Assembly (NCBI GenBank): GCA_965228125.1
Contig: OZ245791.1
Span: 2,356,001-2,420,000, forward strand
Origin: GWF2-38-69 sp965228125
GTDB lineage: Bacteria; Verrucomicrobiota; Lentisphaeria; Victivallales; GWF2-38-69
Direction: 5' to 3'
DNA: 64,000 nucleotides
The notes below the pieces were generated by a model. The model was not told the DNA's origin. It ran no database searches and saw only the letters and a list, made by a program, of their open reading frames with translations. Position numbers and translations under genes: made by a program. Below are positions 35,801 through 42,450 of the stretch, one piece after another (the stretch's first letter is position 1; each line of letters opens with the position of its first letter).

Positions 35801-36265
35801 CTACCACTTATAGTGCTTGCCTCTTTTGTTTATCCAATCATCTATGCCATTCTTTTTAATGGCCTCAAGATTTTTTAATAAATCCGGATGAAATGCTGAA
35901 TGCTTGAGGATTAGTTCACACCTTTTAAAATCTTTGCAATTCCAACAACCTTCAATTTCTTTGTCTAAAATGCACTTTCTGATTTTGCAAGCTTTTGTAC
36001 AGCCCAGTTCTGAATATGGTCCTTCTACACAAGAACCTGTACATTCTAATTTTTTTAGCTCTTTTAGGACTTCAATAAAATCAGGAAACTTTTTAAACAC
36101 GGGATTTTTATTAGCTTTAAAATCTGCGTATTTATCTAGCCTTGTTTCTACTGCAACCTGCTCAAGTTTTTTTATTGTATCGAATAATTCTTTGTTTCCA
36201 GGAATACAGTCTTTACAATAAAGCCCACAATATGCAGTGTATTTTCTTATTTCATTCTTTTTCAT
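35801..36265 (-). CDS. DUF3795 domain Cys-rich protein (cassette 7)
   Basis: 154 aa. The N-terminus YTAYCGLYCKDCIPGN and the mid motifs LECTGSCVEG, GCTKACKIRKCI and CWNCKDFKRCEL give at least ten Cys in the pattern of DUF3795 proteins, which probably bind metal or an Fe-S cluster. The function is unknown. The ATG is only about five bases into the cassette, so no internal Shine-Dalgarno exists. Confidence 0.85.
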   Translation of the reverse strand: MKKNEIRKYTAYCGLYCKDCIPGNKELFDTIKKLEQVAVETRLDKYADFKANKNPVFKKFPDFIEVLKELKKLECTGSCVEGPYSELGCTKACKIRKCILDKEIEGCWNCKDFKRCELILKHSAFHPDLLKNLEAIKKNGIDDWINKRGKHYKW

Positions 36266-36325
36266 TTTAACGTTAAAATTCAGCAGCGCGCGATTACGGT
36301 CGTTCGCTGAAATGATTGGTTATAG
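36265..36325 (-). repeat. attC site of cassette 6
   Basis: Outer boxes TTTTAAC (36265-36271) and GTTATAG (36319-36325). Arms AAATTCAGCAGCG and CGTTCGCTGAAAT. The flavin reductase stop lies in the R'' box. Confidence 0.87.
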
Positions 36326-36907
36326 TTTTCTTTTTTCTTTTATTTCCTTTCCTGCATGAAACCCAAATCCCAGGAAGTTTCCCATAGACCAGTACTCGCG
36401 GGCTTTTGCGCAATAAATAAGAGGATCGATTTTTGAAATATCTATTCCGGCTCTTTTTGATTCATCTGCTTTGTCTGTATCAACATGTGTTTCTATTATC
36501 TCCCCTAATATTAGAACCCAATCACCAAGGATGATATCATGACTAACTTTACATTCGATATTATATGGACACTCTTTGATGATCGGAGGTTTGATTTTCG
36601 AACTCTTAATAGGTGTAAAACCAGTATCCTCGAACTTATTATTTTTTAGTCCGGTTGTTATCCCGCAATAATCTACTTCTTTAAAGAAAGATGCCTTCGG
36701 GATATTTACTGAAAACTCTTTGCAATCTTTTACTAGTTCCAGAGAATACCGGGTCTTTTTAAGAGAAATGCCGATAGTTGGAGGAGTTGAGCTTGCAATT
36801 CCAATCCATGCTAAAGTGATGATATTAGCCTTATTACCTGTGCCGCTTACGATTAATGCAGAAGGTACCGGAAATATTGCGTCTGATGGACCAAGCTGTT
36901 TTTTCAT
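36320..36907 (-). CDS. Flavin reductase family protein (cassette 6, second gene)
   Basis: 195 aa FMN-binding split-barrel protein. The N-terminus PSALIVSGTGNKANIITLAW (about 15-34), then the usual SLKKTRYSLELVKDCKEFSV and the ending GDWVLILGEIIETHVD fit flavin reductase-like proteins of the HpaC/DIM6 type. It would use FMN with NAD(P)H or act as a flavin store. The ATG follows the DUF362 stop directly (TAAATG), with no attC between, so the two form a two-gene cassette. Confidence 0.87.
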   Translation of the reverse strand: MKKQLGPSDAIFPVPSALIVSGTGNKANIITLAWIGIASSTPPTIGISLKKTRYSLELVKDCKEFSVNIPKASFFKEVDYCGITTGLKNNKFEDTGFTPIKSSKIKPPIIKECPYNIECKVSHDIILGDWVLILGEIIETHVDTDKADESKRAGIDISKIDPLIYCAKAREYWSMGNFLGFGFHAGKEIKEKRKL

Positions 36908-37648
36908 TTATTTTACTTCTTTAATTTTTTTTAAGTATTCTGGTTCTTCAATATCATGAAAATATTTTTTATAAATATATTCATCGAGTTCAATCGCATT
37001 ATCTGAAAGGTAATAGCTATCAAGATTAAAAGTTCCTTTAGATTCAGAATACGCATTTCCACCATTGATATAATAATCAAATTTACTTACCTTCTCAAAG
37101 GCCATATAAACATTGCAAACAGAATCCGTCAAGGATTCATGCAATTTAGCTCTCCAACGTTCTTTGCAGTCAGGATTTAAATAATATTTTCTTGGAATAG
37201 CACCCACAAAATTTTTTATATTATTGGAAAAGAGCATATCTTTTCTTTTGCTTGCACAAGGTAACGATATTCTACAATCAAATTTTCTAAATATGTCTGG
37301 AATAAAAATTGCTTGATTGTTTATGCTTATTTTAAGGGGGCTTTCATCATCCACTTCTGTTATCTTTATCTCATTATCAATAAAGTAATCTAATAAACCA
37401 ATTATTCTTAAGTTCTCTTTTAAATATCCATCTGCACTTTCAACTATATTAATGAAGCAGTTTTTTTCTAAAAAGTATTCAACTACTTTTTTTAGTAATA
37501 TTGCATCTGTTCTTGGATGATTTTCTTTTGGTGGCCGCGCTAAATTAATTTTGATTAGAATCTTTTTGCTGTTTATGTGATTAGATTCTAGTTTTGTATC
37601 TACAAAGAGTTTTGAAATTTCCTGATTTTGACTTATAGATTGAATCAT
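36908..37648 (-). CDS. DUF362 domain protein (cassette 6, first gene)
   Basis: 246 aa. KILIKINLARPPKENHPRTD (about 29-48) is the DUF362 hallmark, followed by CRISLPCASKRKDMLFSNNI and NFVGAIPRKYY. Longer DUF362 proteins carry a C-terminal 4Fe-4S ferredoxin region, which is absent here. The family function is poorly defined, with links to redox and anaerobic metabolism. The tight coupling to a flavin reductase suggests a redox pair (inference). Confidence 0.75.
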   Translation of the reverse strand: MIQSISQNQEISKLFVDTKLESNHINSKKILIKINLARPPKENHPRTDAILLKKVVEYFLEKNCFINIVESADGYLKENLRIIGLLDYFIDNEIKITEVDDESPLKISINNQAIFIPDIFRKFDCRISLPCASKRKDMLFSNNIKNFVGAIPRKYYLNPDCKERWRAKLHESLTDSVCNVYMAFEKVSKFDYYINGGNAYSESKGTFNLDSYYLSDNAIELDEYIYKKYFHDIEEPEYLKKIKEVK

Positions 37649-37657
37649 TTTTTATTA

Positions 37658-37717
37658 TTGTAACGTTGAAATTCAGCGGCCGACCAACGGGAGGTTCGCT
37701 GAAATGATTGGTTATAA
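37658..37717 (-). repeat. attC site of cassette 5
   Basis: Outer boxes TTGTAAC (37658-37664) and GTTATAA (37711-37717). Arms AAATTCAGCGG and TTCGCTGAAAT around CCGACCAACGGGAGG. Confidence 0.88.
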
Positions 37718-37724
37718 TCTTTCT

Positions 37725-38243
37725 TTAATAATTTTCATATTTAACTGTCAAAGTTAAAGCTTTTCTTTCCGTTTTGTGCCTTTCTGGGCTAAGGAAGCCA
37801 TTTATTGGATAACCTAAAAAAATTAAAGCTGTAGGTTCAATGTAATCGGGTATATTAAATTCCTTACGTATAATGTTCGGGTCAAATAACCCAACCATAA
37901 CACTTCCTATGTTTTTTTCTCTGGCTGCAAGCATGATATGGTCACATACAATTCCAATATCAAGGTCTCCAGAACACTTATTATCAAAAGGGCTTATTAA
38001 AGGCTCTGATTTATCTTGCGAAACAATAAGAACGCACTGCGAATTAAAAGTTTGATATGCTTCTTGAATTTTTAAAATGTTTTTTGGGTTTTGAACAACA
38101 ATAATTCTTTGTGGTTGCTTATTACATGCACTGGGGGCAACACGGCTAGCGGCTAAGATATAGCCAAGATCAGATTTTTTTATTGGTTGATCATTAAAGC
38201 CTCGCGTAGTACATCGTTTTTTTGCTAATTCAAGAAAATCCAT
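37725..38243 (-). CDS. Nitroreductase family protein, second paralog (cassette 5)
   Basis: 172 aa from the ATG preceded by AAAGGGAA. A longer frame to 38267 would start in attC. Motifs are KKRCTTRGFNDQPI (about 7-20, FMN phosphate), SRVAPSACNKQPQRIIVV (about 34-51) and FLGYPINGF near the C-terminus. It is only distantly similar to the cassette 12 nitroreductase, so the two are separate acquisitions. Confidence 0.88.
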   Translation of the reverse strand: MDFLELAKKRCTTRGFNDQPIKKSDLGYILAASRVAPSACNKQPQRIIVVQNPKNILKIQEAYQTFNSQCVLIVSQDKSEPLISPFDNKCSGDLDIGIVCDHIMLAAREKNIGSVMVGLFDPNIIRKEFNIPDYIEPTALIFLGYPINGFLSPERHKTERKALTLTVKYENY

Positions 38244-38266
38244 ATATTCCCTTTTTCCATGCCACA

Positions 38267-38326
38267 TTATAACATTAAAGATCAGCGGCTGACCAACGGG
38301 AGGTTCGCTGAAATGACTGGTTAAAT
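38267..38326 (-). repeat. attC site of cassette 4
   Basis: Outer boxes TTATAAC (38267-38273) and GTTAAAT (38320-38326). Arms GATCAGCGGC and TTCGCTGAAAT. The centre CTGACCAACGGGAGG is nearly identical to the site of cassette 5. Confidence 0.87.
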
Positions 38327-38790
38327 TACCATTTTTTTCTTTCTTCTTTTAACTCTTGCTTCATATCGTGAATCATGTTTTCCCCAATAAACATGTTTCT
38401 ACTGTTAATAAGCCCATCACAGATTTTATGACCGTTGAATTCTAAGATTGCAGTATCTATAACAATCCAATCTGGAAGTAATTCTTCCAATGGTGTTGTT
38501 AGACATTTAACACAATGCCAGTTGTTGTTTTTATCTTTTAATGCATATCCTTGTTTATATTTTTTCCCATAAATAAAAGTCCCATATATTCCATTTTGGA
38601 CTGCAGATATAAATAACTTGTCATATCTGTCATCGAAAGAATAAATAAGATTAATCTCTTTTTCATATAATTTATCTCGTGCATGTGTAAAGTCTTTTAA
38701 GCTTATGAGTTCTTTTCCTGTTACTTCTGATAACAAAAGCTTGTATTGTGCAAGAAAACTTGCGGCTAAATCCGGTTCTATTAGTGTCAT
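38326..38790 (-). CDS. Hypothetical cassette protein (cassette 4)
   Basis: 154 aa from the second ATG (MTLIEPD), which has GGAAAG 5 nt upstream; a start four codons earlier (38802) is also open. I do not recognise the family. It is a soluble mixed alpha/beta protein with LIYSFDDRYDKLFISAVQNG and GKKYKQGYALKDKNN in the centre, and a charged helical C-terminus (MKQELKEERKKW). No signal peptide or membrane segment. It may be specific to integron cassettes. Confidence 0.7.
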   Translation of the reverse strand: MTLIEPDLAASFLAQYKLLLSEVTGKELISLKDFTHARDKLYEKEINLIYSFDDRYDKLFISAVQNGIYGTFIYGKKYKQGYALKDKNNNWHCVKCLTTPLEELLPDWIVIDTAILEFNGHKICDGLINSRNMFIGENMIHDMKQELKEERKKW

Positions 38791-38800
38791 TTTTCTTTCC

Positions 38801-38859
38801 ATTTAACATTGAATTCAGCGGTCGAGCTTTGCGAGGTTCGCTGGAATGTTTGGTTATGG
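38801..38859 (-). repeat. attC site of cassette 3
   Basis: Outer boxes ATTTAAC (38801-38807) and GTTATGG (38853-38859). Arms AATTCAGCGG and TTCGCTGGAAT around TCGAGCTTTGCGAGG. Confidence 0.88.
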
Positions 38860-38872
38860 TTTTCTTATTTTT

Positions 38873-39427
38873 TTATCTTGCCTCATAAATATCATCTGGA
38901 TATGGCAAATTAAAACTTCGAATGAATTCATTATATAGTTTCACATATATTTTAAATTCTTCAAAGTCTCCAATTTCCCTATCTTTGAATGCATGTATTG
39001 CATTTCTTCTTTTTTGTATGAAATCAATAAAGTCAATCCATTTTTTAGTAAGAAGGTTATTCCTTACAAAAAATTGTTTTAATTTTTCTAAAGCTAAACT
39101 ATCAGGTTCAATCAATTTTCCTTTTTTACCTTTGATCGCATTAATATCTTTTTTGTAATCATTGAAATATACTGATAAAAACAATTTTAGATTTCCTTCT
39201 ACTAAACACCCTAAATTTGTCCAAGCCAAAATTAACTTTCCATCATCCAAATTATCAGATTCAAACCAAAGTTTTAGACACTTAGAAAGATCAACTTGTC
39301 TATCAAGTCTTGATTTACTCATCAAATCAGCAGCTTCGACTGGAGCCCAGCCATGCGATTTACTCCAAAATTTTGCTAATTGAGAATTGTAGCTGATTAT
39401 TTTGTCTATTGTTTTGTTTATATCCAT
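38873..39427 (-). CDS. Uncharacterised protein with HEPN-like R-x4-H motif (cassette 3)
   Basis: 184 aa, all-helical in appearance. Near the C-terminus FIQKRRNAIHAFKDREIGDF (about 141-160) holds R-x4-H (RRNAIH), the catalytic pattern of HEPN ribonucleases, in the right place for the last helices of that fold. The rest (LILAWTNLGCLVEGNLKLFLSV) is helical and could pair as a dimer. HEPN membership is a suggestion, not proven. The ATG lies in the GTTATGG core box, only two bases into the cassette, so the ribosome-binding site (GGAGAG) is supplied by the preceding attC. Confidence 0.65.
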   Translation of the reverse strand: MDINKTIDKIISYNSQLAKFWSKSHGWAPVEAADLMSKSRLDRQVDLSKCLKLWFESDNLDDGKLILAWTNLGCLVEGNLKLFLSVYFNDYKKDINAIKGKKGKLIEPDSLALEKLKQFFVRNNLLTKKWIDFIDFIQKRRNAIHAFKDREIGDFEEFKIYVKLYNEFIRSFNLPYPDDIYEAR

Positions 39428-39482
39428 AACGTTTGAACTCTCCGGCTGGCGATTAGCCGGTTCGGATCAGTGAGTTGTTATA
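39423..39482 (-). repeat. attC site of cassette 2
   Basis: Outer boxes CCATAAC (39423-39429) and GTTATAA (39476-39482). Arms CTCTCCGGCTGGCG and TTAGCCGGTTCGGA. CTTATAAC on the minus strand complements the cassette start TTATAG in four of the six positions. Confidence 0.78.
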
Positions 39483-39936
39483 AGCTTTTATTTTTATTAT
39501 TGTACTTACATAAAAGTAAAGTTTTTGATTCATAATAACTATTGCACCATTGCCATTTTTCATAAATCTCTTTAGGTGCTTCTGATTTATCGTTAATAAT
39601 AATAAAACCAAATTGTTTATAAAAATTTTCTAAGCATTCAAATGGAAGACAGTATATTTGGCAGTAAATATTGGAATTTTCAAGTAAAGCACAAACCATC
39701 CTCCGCGCAATGCCTAATTTTCTAAATTCTTTGAATACATATATGCCACCTAATTCAGATGTAGTTTCATCAATTTTTTGAAGCCTACCGATACCTGCTT
39801 TATTGCCATTGAATTCTGCTATTACTATATATTCGTTGCTGTAATTTGAGTGTTTGAATTTAATTTCATCATATTTTTTATTTATCCACTCTATTTCTTC
39901 TTGAAGACATTTTCTTATATTTATTTTTCCGTTCAT
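39478..39936 (-). CDS. GNAT family N-acetyltransferase (cassette 2)
   Basis: 152 aa. The acetyl-CoA site is in KEFRKLGIARRMVCALLENS (about 69-88), preceded by ELGGIYVF. The ending LENFYKQFGFIII is the final strand/helix of the fold. The substrate is unknown. AGGGAG lies just before the ATG, so this cassette has its own ribosome-binding site. The stop lies in the attC R'' box. Confidence 0.87.
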   Translation of the reverse strand: MNGKINIRKCLQEEIEWINKKYDEIKFKHSNYSNEYIVIAEFNGNKAGIGRLQKIDETTSELGGIYVFKEFRKLGIARRMVCALLENSNIYCQIYCLPFECLENFYKQFGFIIINDKSEAPKEIYEKWQWCNSYYESKTLLLCKYNNKNKSL

Positions 39937-39944
39937 TTTTCTCC

Positions 39945-40018
39945 CTATAACAAAAAGCTCACCTATCAGTGCAAAAGCGACAGCGTTTCACTGATTAGGT
40001 GGAGCGACCTCGTTAGAC
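39945..40018 (-). repeat. attC site of cassette 1
   Basis: Outer boxes CTATAAC (39945-39951) and GTTAGAC (40012-40018). A long stem joins CTCACCTATCAGTG and CACTGATTAGGTGGAG with extrahelical bases. At 74 nt this is the longest site. GTCTAAC on the minus strand is the exact complement of the cassette 1 start at attI. Confidence 0.9.
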
Positions 40019-40506
40019 TTCTTTTTATTTATTTTTTCTTTCTCAGCCGGTAATATTACTGCAAGTTCGTCACTTATATCTAAACCAAATGCAGAAGTAA
40101 TTATGGCAACTCTTAATCCTATCGCAGCTCTCAATACTCCCAAAGAACTGAAGAAAGTCCATTCTTCTATACTACCACATAATGGTCTATGGTTTATTCT
40201 ATGAGTTTGTACCGTATCGAGAAATTTTCTACACTCTGCTCTAATAATATTTAAATGTTCAGTCAAATTTTCAATATCATCCCATTCCATTAGCTTATCT
40301 GTAAGAAATTGTCTTATATACATTATTGAATGAATACAATGTTCTGGGACTTCTATAGAATAGTCGTTGTAGAGAACTCTTTTATCTTCTAAAAAAGTTA
40401 TTATTTGCTTTGCTTTTGTTCGGGAAGTTTTATCTGGATTCCAAGATATACCAAAGAAAGGACAACTTATTCCATTAATTCTTTTGAAGATAGATTTAAA
40501 TTTCAT
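39988..40506 (-). CDS. DUF6650-like cassette protein (cassette 1)
   Basis: 172 aa. FKRINGISCPFFGISWNP at the start and FLEDKRVLYNDYSIEVPEHC (about 37-56), then FLDTVQTHRIN, fit a family I recall as DUF6650, common in integron cassettes and of unknown function. A hydrophobic stretch is at about 118-140. AAAGGAG lies 7 nt before the ATG. The C-terminal SNEVAPPNQ is translated from the attC site. As the first cassette it would be the best expressed from an integron promoter. Confidence 0.7.
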   Translation of the reverse strand: MKFKSIFKRINGISCPFFGISWNPDKTSRTKAKQIITFLEDKRVLYNDYSIEVPEHCIHSIMYIRQFLTDKLMEWDDIENLTEHLNIIRAECRKFLDTVQTHRINHRPLCGSIEEWTFFSSLGVLRAAIGLRVAIITSAFGLDISDELAVILPAEKEKINKKKSNEVAPPNQ

Positions 40507-40520
40507 ATTATCTCCTTTCA

Positions 40521-40560
40521 GTCTAACATTAATTCTATTGATTTGTTAATTATACACCCT
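40521..40560 (-). other. attI-type recombination site and array promoter region
   Basis: GTCTAAC at 40521-40527 (GTTAGAC on the minus strand) is the junction where cassette 1 begins. No inverted repeat of the attC type surrounds it, as expected for attI. A perfect TATAAT (40549-40554 on the minus strand) lies 20-odd bases upstream of the junction and could be part of the cassette promoter, but its -35 box (TTTTTC-like) is poor. Confidence 0.65.
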
Positions 40561-40569
40561 TCAGGTTAA

Positions 40570-41001
40570 CGGAAAAATATTTTTCCAGGAATTTTACTCA
40601 ATCTGTATCAGGCATTTAACGATTTGCTATTTGTTTATAGAAATGTCCTTCACAGAGATCCGGGAGATTTATCGCAGACGCTAAGAGCCAAGAAACATGA
40701 AAACATTCCTGTGATAATGACTAAGAATGAGTGTTTAAAAGTAATTGAGAATCTCGATGATATATATAAATTGATGTCAAAGGCCATATACGGTGGGGGA
40801 TTGTGCCTTACGGAATGTATCAGGTTAAGGATTCAGGATGTGGATTTTGAACGGCAGGTCCTGACTATACGTGGAGGCAAAGGAAATAAAGACAGGGAAA
40901 CTTTATTTCCGTCTATTTCAATTGAAGAGTTAAAATTTCATATTGAAACAATAAAGGAATTTTATGAACTTGACAGGAGTAATGAAACAAGCTTGGAGTA
41001 A
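40570..41001 (+). pseudogene. intI: Truncated integron integrase (intI)
   Basis: The in-frame stretch begins after a stop at 40567-40569. It shows the IntI tyrosine recombinase pattern: YQAFNDLLFVYRNVL (end of the N-terminal domain), then GGGLCLTECIRLRIQDVDF and GGKGNKDRETLFP, and ends with an early stop. About 140 residues remain of about 320. The first 80 or so residues and the C-terminal H-x-x-R and Tyr motifs are missing. The first catalytic Arg (GLRxxE in family members) is Cys (GLCLTE), a single C-to-T change. It is non-functional. Orientation, divergent from the cassettes, is the classical integron layout. Confidence 0.88.
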
Positions 41002-41030
41002 GAAGCCCGTTGGATCTACTTTAGATTTTT

Positions 41031-41052
41031 GGGATATTTAGCATCCCTTTTT
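41031..41052 (+). terminator. Terminator after intI remnant
   Basis: GGGAT (41031-41035) and ATCCC (41043-41047) form a short stem followed by TTTTTC. Confidence 0.55.
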
Positions 41053-41102
41053 CGGCAATGTATATATCAGCGTTTTTAGACTGGTAAAAAACAATGTCAA
41101 AG

Positions 41103-42251
41103 TTAAGCTTTTGCCAGAACTTCCTTAATGGCATCAACGACATCATCGACGTCCTGTTCTGTCATGTCAGGGAATAGGGGAATGGTGCAGATTCTTTCAG
41201 AGTTATAATCTGTATTCGGGAGAACTCCCGGAGCGATGTTCATTGTTTCACGGTAGTATTTTTGGACATGTGCTGCAAGGAAGTGAAGCCCTGTGCCGAT
41301 ATTGAGTTTTTTCAGTTCTTCCATAAATTGATTACGGTTAATCTTGTCTGAAACTACCCTGACGATAAAAATATTCCAGGCATGAGTAAAGTTGTAGTTA
41401 GGATCGCTTAAGGGAAGAACTCCTGTTACATTTTTAAGTTTCTCTCTGTAAAGCATTGCCAGTTTTGTACGTTTTTCATTCATTTCCGCAAGCCTTGCAA
41501 GCTGTCTTACTCCAAGCACGGCAGCTATATCAGTGAGGTTGTACTTGTATCCGGGTTCTACTACCTGGGCCTGTGGTGAACGGCCCTGCTGTTTCCTGTC
41601 GAAAGCGTCAACCCCCAGTCCGTGGAATTTAAGTTTTCTTAGTTTATCTATCAATTCCGGATCATTTGTAGTAACCATTCCGCCTTCACCAGTTGTGATA
41701 TTCTTAATAGGATGGAATGAGTAAATCGCGGTATTGTCACAGCCGACATGTTTGCCTTTATAGAAAGTTCCTATTGCGTGAGCGGCATCCTCTATGACTG
41801 TAATACCATGTTTTTTTGCCAAGGCATTGATTGCGTCCAGATCTACAGGAGCGCCGGCATAATGAACAGGGATAATGAGTTTTGTTTTGGGCGTAATACA
41901 TTTCTTGATAGTTTCTGCTGTGACCAGCAATGTATCACGGTCAACATCGGCAAAAACAGGAGTGGCTCCTGCAAGGACAATCATATTTACGGTGGAAACC
42001 CAAGTCAATGACGGAGTGATAACTTCATCGCCGGGGCCGATATTTAAAGCTTTGAGTACGATGTGCATTCCGGCGGTAGCGGAGGTTAGAGCAACTGCGT
42101 ACTTGGCTGTAGTATATTCGCATAGATTTTTTTCGAAATCGGCATTCCATACACCGGTTGTAATCCAGCTTGATAGCAGGACTTTGCTTACGGCTTCAGT
42201 ATCTTCTTTAGTAATAGATGGTTTGCAGAAAGGTAGAAATTCTTGTCTCAT
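41103..42251 (-). CDS. arnB: ArnB-like UDP-4-keto-sugar aminotransferase (DegT/DnrJ/EryC1 family)
   Basis: 382 aa from the ATG with AAGGGGG just upstream (the frame runs on to 42338 but without homology). It is strikingly close to E. coli ArnB: WITTG near residue 30, SATAGMHI (about 60), GDEVITPSLTWVSTVNMI (about 73-90), IIPVHYAGAP, and the PLP lysine in FHPIKNIT (about 182), then FHGLGVDAFDR and GYKYNLTDI. ArnB makes UDP-4-amino-4-deoxy-arabinose for lipid A modification. No other arn gene is nearby, so related 4-amino-sugar pathways are possible. Confidence 0.85.
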   Translation of the reverse strand: MRQEFLPFCKPSITKEDTEAVSKVLLSSWITTGVWNADFEKNLCEYTTAKYAVALTSATAGMHIVLKALNIGPGDEVITPSLTWVSTVNMIVLAGATPVFADVDRDTLLVTAETIKKCITPKTKLIIPVHYAGAPVDLDAINALAKKHGITVIEDAAHAIGTFYKGKHVGCDNTAIYSFHPIKNITTGEGGMVTTNDPELIDKLRKLKFHGLGVDAFDRKQQGRSPQAQVVEPGYKYNLTDIAAVLGVRQLARLAEMNEKRTKLAMLYREKLKNVTGVLPLSDPNYNFTHAWNIFIVRVVSDKINRNQFMEELKKLNIGTGLHFLAAHVQKYYRETMNIAPGVLPNTDYNSERICTIPLFPDMTEQDVDDVVDAIKEVLAKA

Positions 42252-42450
42252 AAAAACCCCCTTAATATCTGAAATAAAGTAAATTGAAAAACATTTAGAG
42301 CTAAACAGAATATTCCAAAATGAAGATAAATCAAACATAGCATGGAGAAAACTTTGTTTTCATAAGCAAAATTTATAACCTTGTCATACAAACATAATGA
42401 TATAAAATTAGTGATTATCTTTTCTGTTAAACTCAAGAATTTTGGAAGTT

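Larger units (their letters stand above)
30556..41001 (-). mobile_element. Sedentary chromosomal integron: 17-unit cassette array, attI-type junction and broken integrase
   Basis: From 40.5 kb to 30.6 kb nearly all genes are short, point left and are separated by imperfect inverted repeats of 58-74 nt. These repeats have RYYYAAC and GTTRRRY outer boxes, which is the structure of attC sites. A divergent integron-integrase remnant borders the right end, as in classical integrons. The first cassette starts TTAGAC and its attC carries GTCTAAC, the expected match between cassette start and R'' box; other cassettes show the same (TTACAA with TTGTAAC, TTAGCT with AGCTAAC). The genes are AT-richer than the flanking backbone. 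The array lies between kup and an arnB-like gene. Cassettes are numbered below from the attI side. Confidence 0.93.

Noticed and set aside
40570..41001. Phage or XerC/D-type integrase
   Set aside because: The YQAFNDLLFVYRNVL and GLxLxExxRLRxxDxDF patterns, together with neighbouring attC sites, fit IntI.
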